Made by a program: the position numbers and the translations under genes. 64,000 bases of DNA, taken from assembly GCF_000417875.1 (NCBI RefSeq), contig NW_006920872.1, positions 579,299-643,298 on the forward strand, in the 5' to 3' direction. A model generated the notes under the pieces. It worked only from the letters and a program-made list of their open reading frames with translations. It was not told the origin of the DNA and did not search any database. Positions within the stretch are counted from its first letter, which is position 1; each line of letters starts with the position of its first letter. Below are positions 1 to 9,282 of the stretch, in pieces. Source of the stretch: Pseudozyma flocculosa PF-1 (lineage: Eukaryota > Basidiomycota > Ustilaginomycetes > Ustilaginales > Ustilaginaceae).

Positions 1-747
1 AAGGCCTCGGTGGTTTGGCCGAGGTTCTTGTAGAGGTCGCGCAGGGCGGCGGTGAGGTTCGACTCGCCATCGGCGCCGCCGAGGGTGCCGCCGAAGCGGT
101 TGAGGGCCACCTGCAGCTCCGGGATGGCGCGGAGGACCTGGAGGGTCGAGTTGAGGTAACAGGTGTTGCCCAGATTCGTGAGGCCGGCCTTTGTGCGCGT
201 GGCCTCGGCGAGCTGCGAGTCGGTCATGTCCTCGAGGAAGGTGATTGGGCCGGTGGGCGCCTTGGGCAGCTCTCCTGCGGTGCCGATGACCATGAAGGTC
301 TGGCCCTGCGGGTGCGTAGGGTTGGCCGAGGGGCGAAAGAGGGACAGGTGGGCGTGTGTCAGTCGAAGCGAGCTCTGGCGTCGAGCGTGGCAGGAGAGGA
401 GAGGGCGGGGAGTACTCACGGCCCTTGCGCCGATCTTTGAGAGGTCCGAGTCGTCCTTGAGCATGCCGCCCTTGATCATGACCTTTTGCCTCTCTGGGGG
501 CACGCCCGTCTTTTCGTAGATGGCCTGCTTGAAGGCGGTGGCGGGCTGCGACGGCTCCAAGGAGATGTCGTGCTGCGTGAAGAGGGGGAGGGAGGAACGA
601 GGCGAGGCGGGGTGAGGGGAGGGGGACAGGGGGCGTCAGTCTGGTCGTCTGTGTACGACGTGGGTCTGGTGGCGTGGATCGAGACGGGGTACGCACCACC
701 TTGCCATTGTGCTTGACTTTGACGGGAATGGAGGTCATCTTTGCCAT
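1..747 (-). CDS. UBP6: Ubiquitin-specific protease UBP6/USP14 (5' part, 3' end off window)
   Basis: Proteasome-associated deubiquitinase that trims ubiquitin chains from substrates at the 19S particle. Exons on the minus strand are 747-697, 572-420 and 305-1 (continuing beyond the window), with donors gtgcgt and gtgagt and acceptors gcag. Visible protein is about 169 residues: an N-terminal ubiquitin-like domain (about 5-78, with a QKVMIKGGMLKDD stretch), then the start of the USP catalytic domain, whose Cys box GLTNLGNTCYLNST places the nucleophilic Cys near residue 117. A UBL followed by this Cys box is the architecture of the Ubp6/USP14 family. Two in-frame ATGs (747 and 738) are possible starts; I used the upstream one. 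The catalytic His/Asp region lies outside the window. It sits in tandem behind IMP3. Confidence 0.9.
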   Translation of the reverse strand, partial: MAKMTSIPVKVKHNGKVVRTPSRSTPPDPRRTQTTRLTPPVPLPSPRLASFLPPPLHAARHLLGAVAARHRLQAGHLRKDGRAPREAKGHDQGRHAQGRLGPLKDRRKGREYSPPSPLLPRSTPELASTDTRPPVPLSPLGQPYAPAGPDLHGHRHRRRAAQGAHRPNHLPRGHDRLAARRGHAHKGRPHESGQHLLPQLDPPGPPRHPGAAGGPQPLRRHPRRRRWRVEPHRRPARPLQEPRPNHRGL

Positions 748-1278
748 CGGGGTGTGGACGCGGTTGAGATGGAGGGTGAGGTGAGGAGGGTGGTGCGATG
801 GTGATGGCCAAGAAGAACGGGGGTTGGGTGGTGAGCCCTTGGGTCTCTCGCCACCACCAGCTGCTGGGCCGCTGGGCCGCTGGGCCGCTGCCCCGTGCTC
901 CCCACACTGAACTCATTCAGTCGGGCTGGCGTCACCCTCCAGACCCAAAAGTCAGAGGGCCGAGCAGGGCCAGGCCAGGCCAGCCGTGTGGAGCAACACG
1001 CGCCAGAGGGCAGATCTAAGAGGCAGACGTAGGCCGACGCGCACGCCGCCACCGCAACGATCACAAATCCCGGATCCGAGCAGCCCCCACAGCTCAGCCA
1101 GACGCAGCAGCAGCAGTCTGCCCTATCCTTACTCCTTCGACGATGTGGTTTGGCAAAGTGTGCGACACGGAGGCAGGCATGACAAGGTACAAGTACAGGG
1201 TGCGAGGGACAGAAACAACGACGACGGCCGAGCACGGGGGCCACACTAGGGTCCAAGACGAGCCGGGCGATCCAAGAC
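748..1278. other. Intergenic between UBP6 and IMP3
   Basis: About 530 bases holding the promoter of UBP6 and the 3' flank of IMP3, both on the minus strand. It contains a CAGGC-word cluster near 970-985. No additional coding exon with convincing homology was seen. Confidence 0.5.
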
Positions 1279-2423
1279 TCAGAGCAGGTCGAAGTCGTCC
1301 AGCTGCAATGTCGCACACGGTTACCCCAGGACAAGAGAGAGAGAGAGAGGAGCGAGCGGCATCAGCGCCTGCTAAACTCCAAGCGGTCAACTCGAAGGCC
1401 GGGCACAGCGCCCAACTCACCTCGTCGTTGTACTTGGCAATCGTCCGCTTGAGCTTGCTCGTATCCACCCATGTCACGCTGGCAACAGTAGGGCAGAGGG
1501 AGCGTGGAGCGAAACAGGGCGCCAGTCAGCCAGATCCTGCAGCTAGTCACGCAAAGCCGAAGACCCGCTGTCAAACTCACAAGTCCTCCATGTTGCGCGT
1601 GACGGCAAACGCGGGGTCAGTGATGGTGTCGGGGCCGACACGGACGTGGCCCTGCTCCACGTACTTGACCGCCTAGCGACGGGGCGGAGGCAAGCAAGGT
1701 AGCGCCGTCCAGACAAGAGGAGAGGAACTCAGCAAGAGGAGCAGGAGAAGAGCAAGACCAGGCTCAGGGCGTCGGGCGTGTGACGCCGCCGTGCCGAGAC
1801 TCACCTGTCCGACAGTCTGGGCCATACGCAGGCGGACCATGACGACGGGCAGCCTCCTGCGGCAAAAGGCGCTGACATTGAGGTTGTTGGTGATGTCGCT
1901 CATCTTGGCGCCAGTATTGATCAGGCCCATGTCGTACAGCTTGCCCAGCAGGCTGTCCTCGTGCTTGACCCGGAACGGATCTTGGGCCGGCAGCGTAGAG
2001 AGGCGAAGGGCGAGGTGGTGGATGCGTCCGACCAACTTGTTGTACCTAAGGGGAGGGGAGACGGCAGCAGAGTGCAGAAAGGTGGAAGCGGGTGTCAGTC
2101 GGCGCTGATCGGAGAGCCAGACGGCTCCTGGCCGCTGCCAGGCGCGGCTGCGAGCGCCGGATGCTCACTTGTGGTAGTCGTCGCGGTCCTGGATGTGGTA
2201 GCGCCTCATGATCTTGATCTCCCGCATCCCCGCATCGGACTTCCATTGGATAAAGTCATGCCTGTACGGGAGAGCCAAGGCAGGACAAGGCGGCGCGGTA
2301 TGGGGGATGGTCAGTCAAGCTGGGAGCGAGATCAAGAGCGACCCAGATGCGGCGGGTCCAGGGTGGACGGTGCGCCACTCACTTCTTGAGCAGCTTCTGC
2401 TCGTGGTACTTGAGCTGCCTCAT
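1279..2423 (-). CDS. IMP3: U3 snoRNP protein IMP3
   Basis: Component of the U3 snoRNP (SSU processome) that helps U3 snoRNA pair with pre-18S rRNA in the nucleolus. Six exons on the minus strand: 2423-2383, 2261-2169, 2045-1805, 1672-1581, 1478-1421 and 1302-1279. They sum to 549 bases, giving 182 residues, essentially the usual family length (about 184). The protein starts [14 protein letters not shown], continues with an [15 protein letters not shown] stretch, and carries an S4 RNA-binding domain (about 107-165) with [17 protein letters not shown] and [11 protein letters not shown]. It ends in the family-typical acidic tail YNDELDDFDLL, of which the last 24-base exon encodes LDDFDLL. Introns are 90-160 bases with gtgagt donors. 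It is divergently paired with NOC2, another ribosome-assembly gene. Confidence 0.95.
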
Positions 2424-2931
2424 TGTCGACTATTCGTTTGGGTCTATCGCAGCGGGTACGAGGTGTGCTTTTGAGCTCTGCGTGGGATCCTATGGGAGGG
2501 GACGAGGATGAGGAGGACGATGAGGCCAAGCGGCAGGTAGCTGCGAAGGTGGCACGAGGCAGGCAGGTGGCAGGGCCCGCTCCCGAATTTTTCTGGCCGG
2601 GCCCAGCCCAGCAGCCCTTGCCTCGCGTGCCCCGAGTCCCGAGAGGCTGAGCGGATTTTGGCAAAAATTTGGCAAACGGCGGGCGGGCGGCGGCGGCGGC
2701 GGCGGCCCCTTCTTCTCGCTGGCTCGCGCTCCCTCACTCGCCCGCTCCTCACCCCTCTCTCGCGACCCGTCCTCCACCCCGTCCACCATTCTCTACCCGG
2801 ACATCGCCCGCTGGCTGCCCCAGTTTACGCCCCTCACGAACCCGTCATCGACTAGGCCATACCTCGGAGGCGCTTGATCAACAAACCACACCACCCCTGC
2901 CCCCCTCCTCCCCCCGTCCACGCTCGCCGCC
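2424..2931. promoter_or_regulatory. Shared divergent promoter of IMP3 and NOC2
   Basis: 508 bases separate the two start codons, so both ribosome-assembly genes must be driven from here. Two AT-rich words stand out in the GC-rich background: AAAAATTT at 2663-2670 and GAATTTTT at 2585-2592. Both resemble the ribosomal RNA processing element (core AAAATTTT) known from fungal rRNA-processing gene promoters. The match is by eye and function is inferred. Confidence 0.5.
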
Positions 2932-5341
2932 ATGGGAAAGCAAGGCAAGCAGACGAAAAAGTTCCTCAAGACAAAGGTAGGTCTCGGCGCCTCGAGACCT
3001 GCAACACTCAGCCCGACCCTCGCAGCTAGACTCTGACTGTTTCGATACATCTTTCTGCCCTTCTTGCCGTCGCTGTCCGTTCCGCAGTTTGACGCGACGA
3101 TAAAGAAGCGCCGCGAGCATCAGAAGAAGAGGGCCGTCATCGAGCGGGCAGACGCCGCCAAAAAGGCAAAGGCGCTCCGATCCGGAAAGAAGAACAAGAA
3201 GCCCTCCAACAACGATGTCGAGTCCGGGACAGACGACGACGAGGCAGAGGACATCGTCGCCCAGATGGGCGATGGCTCCGACGACGAGGCCGGCCCCAGC
3301 AAGGCCGCTGGAAAGTTTACCGGCATGAGCGTCGACGACTTCCTCGGCGGCGGATTCAAGAAGGGCATGGACGGTGCAGACGGGCAGGCCGGCGGGGACG
3401 ACGACGAGGACGATGACGAGGACGAAGAGGACGCCGACTCGCTTGGCGACATCGAGGAGATGACCGACGATGAGTCTGGCCACGTGCAGGACCTCGAGAA
3501 GCTCAAAGCCAAGGATCCCGAATTCTACAAGTACCTCCAGGAGAACGACCAGGACCTGCTCAACTTTGGTGCGGACGGCGACGAGGACGAGGACGAGGCC
3601 GACGAAGATGACGAGATGTCCGACGACGATGACGAGGAGTCTGCAAAGGGCAAGGGGAAGCACAAGGTCGCCGACGAGGGCGCGCAGCGGGTCACGCTCA
3701 AGATGCTCAGCGAGTGGCAGAAGGACATGCTCAAGTCGAGGTCGATCAAGGCGCTGCGCAAGCTGCTCCTCGCCTTCCGCTGCGCCGTGCGTGTCGGCGA
3801 GAAGGCCAACAATCAGGACGAGGACGCGCCGTTTGTCGTCGACGACTCCAAGGTCTTCAACAAGGTCGTCCTCACCACGCTCAAGTACACGCCCGTCGTT
3901 CTCCAGCACCATGCTCCCGTCAAGAAGACCAACGGAGGCCGCTTCAAGCTGCCCCTCAACAGCAAGAAGTGGTCCCATGTCAAGAAGCCGCTGCAGAGCT
4001 ACTTTTCCAGCCTCTTTACGCTGCTCCGGACGCTGCCCGAGCAGAAGATGCTCTACGTCGTCGTCTCCGAGAGCGAGAGGATGGTGCCCTACGTCACCTA
4101 CAACAAGAAGACGACCAAGGAGTACATCAGGGTGAGTGGGGGCGCAGCGCGCGAGACATTCAGGTTGCTACCCTTTGAGCTGCGAGGGCAACGCTGACTT
4201 ATGAAGTGTCTCGCCGCTCTCTGCACTTTTCGCCTGCCCCGCAGCGCATGCTCGAGCTCTGGTCCTCGGCCGAGGACGATGTACGGATGGCGGCCTTCCT
4301 GGCTCTCCGACGCCTGGCGGCGGGCAGCGACGACGACGTGCTCGAGCAGTGCCTGCGCGGCGTCTACTCGTCGTTTGTCAAGAGCACCAAGCAGACGTCG
4401 ACGCACACGATGCCGAGCATCAACCTCATGAAGAACTCGGCGGCCGAGCTCTACTCGCTCGACCCCGAGGCGAGCTACCGCCAGGCGTTTGGCTTTATCC
4501 GCCAGCTGGCCATCCACCTGCGCAACTGCATCAAGACCAAGACCAAGGACTCGTTCAAGGCGGTGCTCAACTGGCAGTACGTGCACTGCGTCGACTTCTG
4601 GTCGCAGGTGCTGTCTGCGTCGTGCGACACCGAGGTGGTGGCGACGCGGGGTCAGAGCGCGCTGCAGCCGCTCATCTATCCTCTGGTGCAGGTGGCGACG
4701 GGCGTCGTGGGGCTGGTGCCGACGTCGCGCTACTTTCCCTTCCGGCTGCACGTGCTGCGTTCGCTGCAGCGCATCATCAGCCGCACGGGTACCTACGTGC
4801 CCATCATCCCGTCGATCCTGGGCATCTTTGATTCTCCAGAGTTCCACCGCAAGCCCAAGGGGTCGACGCTGGCGCCGATGGACTTTGAGACGTCGATCCG
4901 CGCGCCGACCAACTACATCCGGACGCGCGTCTACGCCGACCAGCTGGCCGACGAGACGTGCTTCCTGCTGACCGAGTTCCTTGCGTCGCAGTCGCGCTCG
5001 ATTGCGTTCCCCGAGGTGGTGATCCCCGCGACGGTTCAGATCAAACGCGGGCTCAAGACGTATACCAACGCCAAGCTGGTGTCGTCGCTCAAGAACCTGC
5101 TGGACAAGGTGGCGCAGAACTCGGTGTGGATCCAGAAGCGGAGGGACAAGGTCGAGTTTGCGCCCAACGACCTGCGGGCACTCGAGGGGTTCCTCAAGCA
5201 AGGCGCGGGCGACGAGGGGAGCAAGGAGACGCCGCTCGAGGTGGCGTTTAGGCTGGCCAAGAAGGTGCGAGACCAGAAGAGGAAGCTGCTGATGCAGCAC
5301 GAGCACGTCATCGGCGACGACGGCGAGGAGAGCGAAGAGGA

Positions 5342-5377
<36 letters not shown>

Positions 5378-5411
5378 TGAGGATGAGGAGATGGACGAGG
5401 ACGACGAGTGA
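2932..5411 (+). CDS. NOC2: Nucleolar complex protein NOC2
   Basis: Ribosome assembly factor that pairs with Noc1 and then Noc3 during maturation and intranuclear transport of the pre-60S particle. Exons 2932-2976, 3088-4131 and 4245-5411 give 751 residues (yeast Noc2 is about 710). Exon 1 encodes only MGKQGKQTKKFLKTK. A lysine-rich N-terminus is followed by long Asp/Glu tracts (about 60-200), then the conserved Noc2 helical-repeat region, with YSLDPEASYRQAFGFIRQLA and NWQYVHCVDFWSQVL as recognisable stretches, and a second acidic tail ending EEMDEDDE. Splice donors are gtaggt and gtgagt; the frame closes exactly. The ATG at 2932 has a good context (gccgccATGg). It is divergent from IMP3. Confidence 0.95.
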
Positions 5412-6017
5412 GGGCGCGGATTGCCCTTGGCTGGCTGCTTGTGTGCATGTACGATACGAGGGTCGAGCTTGAAAAGCACTGGCGAGCCTGCTCCCGAGGT
5501 CCACGAGAACGTGCTGTACTCTCTTGCGAGCCGGTGCAGTTGGTGCGACGGTGGATTCGTCTGCTCTCGCGACCAAGCGCTGACTCTTTTGGCCGAGATG
5601 GTGTACGTGTTGCACTCGAGCTGTGACTGCGGGACGCGTCGCGGGCGACGGTGGCGTGGGCGGCGCGGCCTGCCAACACGGCCCTCGAGCCTCCACCTCT
5701 CTGTGCGTTTGCTGCTGCTGCGCGTTTGACAGGTTGCCACCGCACCGCTCCGTTTGCGCGCGCTCCCTCTCTCTCTCTCTCTCTCTCCGCCGCCACCACC
5801 ACCAACACCCACCAAAGTGCCAGTCTCATCTCCTCCGTGCGAAGCAGTACCGCGCCGTCTCGAGCCACGCCTATCTTGGCTCGGCGATCCGACGCTATGA
5901 TCACCGCCACAAGCTCGCCTCGGTCCGCGTCCCCCGCCCGCCGGTAGCACACCTCCTCGACAACCAACGGCGCCGGGCGACCGCCTCTGTTTAGCAACGG
6001 AGCTCCGCAATACGGCC
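5412..6017. other. Intergenic between NOC2 and the RAD51 paralog
   Basis: 3' flank of NOC2 followed by the promoter and pyrimidine-rich leader of the next plus-strand gene. It contains an ACGCGT word at 5634-5639 and a (CT)10 microsatellite at 5767-5786. No extra gene seen. Confidence 0.5.
5634..5639. promoter_or_regulatory. Candidate MCB-like ACGCGT box
   Basis: The sequence ACGCGT lies 379 bases upstream of the RAD51-paralog start codon. ACGCGT is the MluI cell-cycle box bound by MBF-type factors, which drive G1/S genes including many recombination genes in fungi. In GC-rich DNA this word also arises by chance (another copy is at 19889-19894), so this is only a candidate. Confidence 0.3.
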
Positions 6018-9000
6018 ATGCAGACGGGCAGACAACAACAGGACAATGGCCGCGCCGCCAGCCTGCCACCGCCTCCGCAGCCATCGGCGGGCGAGCCACC
6101 GGACAGGGACTTCTTCGCATCGGGACAGGCTTCCCCGGCCACCTCAGCCGTCGACCTTCCCAATGGTCGTCCAGCGACGCCCCGCGCGACGCATGCTACC
6201 ACTGCTGCTGCCTCTGCCTCCACGCCGCTCTCCAAGCACCCGCACATCTCCCTGCCCGGCATCAGCCCTGAAGTCAGGAGCCCGGCAGCCAGCCTGGTCA
6301 GACCGCCGCCGCCGAGGCGGCCGGCGCAGCTCAATGGCGCACCTAGTGGCAGCCCCACTCCCTCCTCGTCCCATCTCTCGTCGCAGGTCACCTCAAGCAT
6401 CTCATCGGGCGGACATCCATCCACTCCTGCCACCTCGACCCGCAAGCCTCTGCACAGCCTCGTCCCTCCCACACCTCCCTCCCTCGCCAGCTCCCGCGAT
6501 ACCCCTCCCTCGCAGCGCAAGCGCGTCAGGCTCGACGTCGAAGCCGACGACGACACCTCGCCCGCCCAACTGCCCCTCTCTGGACTCTCCAGACCGCTGC
6601 CACCCCCCACACCTACCCCGTCTTCCGCCGCCGCCGCAGCTCGTCCAACACTGTCTATGTCCACGCCAGCGACGCCGCTGCGGCCCCTCAACCCGCTCAG
6701 CATCCAAGACATGCAGCGCATCCTTCCGCCAGAACAGCTGCATCCCCCGGATCCTCGCACTCGAACTCGGCCTGATGCTGCCCACGCCCCGATCACGGAT
6801 CAACCCCTCCGCGGCCTTGGAACCATGCGCCCCCCGCCCCTGGCACCACCGCCAATAGAGACGGAACCGATGCCGTGGTCGTACCGCTACCTTCGCACAG
6901 GCTTACCCGAGCTCGACGCGCGCTTTGGCAGATCGTACGAGGCGGTACAGACCGCCATCGATATCCGCAGTGAGACCGAGATCGGAACGACGGAAGGGGC
7001 CGAAGCAGGCCCTTCAAACCTGGCGGCTGCCGTCGACCGCATGTGCGTCGGCATACCTTCTGGCTCGGCGATCGAGGTAATCGGGCCGCCCGGATCCGGC
7101 AAGACGGCCTTTTGCGTCCAGATGGCGGTCCAGGAACGCATCGACAGCCTGGTCTCTACCAGGATCGAGATGTGGCGCCATGATCAAGCGGGCGGGCCCA
7201 CGGAAACAGAGATTACGGAAGAGGAACGGAACCGAGCGCTGTTCGCGGAAGAGTACTGGGATGCCGAGCTCACCAGCTCAAACCAGGTGGTGCTCATAGA
7301 CACCGAGGGCGGCATGCTGCCAGAGAGGATCCTGGACGCCGTCTGGAGCAAGGTACTTCCGCTATGGACGCAACACTCTGGCAGCGAGCGCGAGCAGGAC
7401 GCACATCGGGTGCCCGCGCACCGGCAAGCCCGGCACGAAAAGGCCAGGCGGCGCAGCGCTCCCGAGGTGGTTCGGAGGCTGGTCATGGCCGTGCTGGCGG
7501 GCCTCCACGTCTCGCGGGTGACCAGGACGGCCGAGCTGGTGGCCACGCTCTCGATGCTGCGGCCAAGCGAGGATCAGGTGGTGGCGCAGCTGAAAGCCGA
7601 AGCTGCCAGAGCGCGTCGACCCGCATCCGGCGGCGGCGGCGGCGGCGGATCACAGCGGCGCCGACGGCACCCACAAGAGGGCAGCCCTGTGCAGCTCGAA
7701 GATGCTGGTGGCTTCACGCCCATCCTGCCACCTCGGACGTCGCTGATCGTCATCGACTCGATCTCGCACCCGCTACGATCGCAGCCCGCCGACGCAGAGG
7801 AACGGATGGCGCGCGAGATTCTCCTGAGGCAGCTGAGGCAGCTCCAGTCGCTCGTCAATGAGCCGATGCTCGGACTCAAGCGGACGTCGTCGGATACGAG
7901 CACCGAGGAAGCCGAGAGGCGGTACCCGCTGACGCTGGTCTGCACCAACCAGATGTCGGTGCGCCTCTTTTCCTCGACGGGCTCCACGTCCAACTTCACG
8001 TCCAAGGGAGCAATCTCGATGCTGACGCCTTCACTGGCAGGGCCACAGGAGAGCCGGAGGGGCCAGCACGACCACCAGGCCCAGCCCAGCGTCGCCCTGG
8101 GCGGACCGCCCGTCGCACCGCCGCGCTCCGCCTCGTCGTCGTCGTCGTCTTCGTCGGCATCGATGCCGGCGTCGTCGCCGTACTCGTCGTTTGCATCGAC
8201 ACCGTCGACGATGATGGCGGCCATGATGATGGGCGAGTCCGGTGGCGGTGTCGGTGGAGGAGGAGGAGGAGGGGTGTACGGCATGGGGCAGCATCTGGCT
8301 GCGTCGGCGCAGTTTCAGAGGACGGTCTACCAGGGCGCTACGAGTGCATTGGACGTCAACGTGTGGCGCGTCATGCTCAAGAGGGAGGGCGTCTGGGGCG
8401 ATAGGTGCGTCCCATCCCATCCGTCCCGTTGTGTTGCGTTGCATCGCGTGGCATCGCGTGGCATAGGCCGACCGACATCCTCCCGGGGCGCCATGTCACG
8501 CGTCTGCTCGGCGCGATTGACAATACTGACCTTGTCCTCGTCCCGCTCCTCTTTCCCCCCGCTCTCCTCCTCAAATCACTCCCGGTTCTTCTCGCCCTTT
8601 GGCAGGGTGGCGCAGATCATCGCGATACCGCGCCACCTGGCCGAGCAGGTACCCCGTCTGTTTGAGATCGCACGGCAGCCCACCCGTCCCCGCGCTGCCG
8701 CTGCCGCTCCCGCCGGCGCTGGTGGCACGGCATCCGAGGCGGCGGTGCGAGGCGAAACCGGCCGCGAAGACGACGATGACGACGAGGATGACGTGGATCG
8801 ACTTCGGGTTAAGCTGCGCGCCCTCCTCGCCACCCTGCGCGACGAGGCGCGTCGCCCCATCCCCTTTGTCGTCACCGTGAGTCGACGTAGAAACCGCCCC
8901 TCCCCCCCTTGCATCACCCACCCAATCGGGCTGACTTTCTTCTCGCTCCCTTCATCGTTCCCTCACCCGCCCCCCGTCTCCGCTATTTCCCCTCGCTCGA

Positions 9001-9054
9001 CCGCTCCCTCGATGGCAGGCCGCGGGACTCGTTTCCGTCTCGCCGGACGAGTAA
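6018..9054 (+). CDS. RAD51-paralog recombination ATPase (RAD51C/Rec2-like)
   Basis: RecA-fold ATPase expected to assist Rad51 filament assembly in homologous recombination. Exons 6018-8404, 8606-8876 and 9019-9054 give 897 residues. A roughly 300-residue Pro/Ser/Thr-rich N-terminus precedes the ATPase core. The core has Walker A GPPGSGKT (about 356-363), an LIDTEGG strand, Walker B LIVIDSI (about 576-582) and LVCTNQM (about 638-645), which is the RAD51C/XRCC3-type pattern. Low-complexity inserts (Gly tract near 538-545, Ser tract near 700-715, Gly tract near 745-755) interrupt the core. The protein ends with an acidic segment (DDDDDEDDVDRL) and a short last exon encoding AAGLVSVSPDE. It is far longer than human RAD51C (376 aa), recalling the long smut Rec2 protein, but which paralog it is I cannot settle. 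The N-terminal start is inferred, and an unrecognised intron in the Pro-rich part is possible. Confidence 0.72.
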
Positions 9055-9282
9055 AGGTCGATGTGGGAACGGATGAATTAACCGAGATGCCTAAGAAACG
9101 AGGTGAGATATCGGATCGTCCATCGTGACGGGTCTTGTTGAGACTCGGAAAGTGGGGAAAGGGGAGGGGGGTATGGTACACCTGGACACGGACGGAAGCG
9201 CGGGGACGGACAAGGATGGCAGGAGAGTGCAACGCGGCGCAGAGCCGGGGGGCCGGAGCGAGCGGGCGGGCGGGCGGTGGAG

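Noticed and set aside
4098..5696. 532-codon minus-strand open frame across NOC2 exon 3
   Set aside because: Shadow of NOC2 coding sequence; the acidic tract reads as a Leu/Val tract in reverse.
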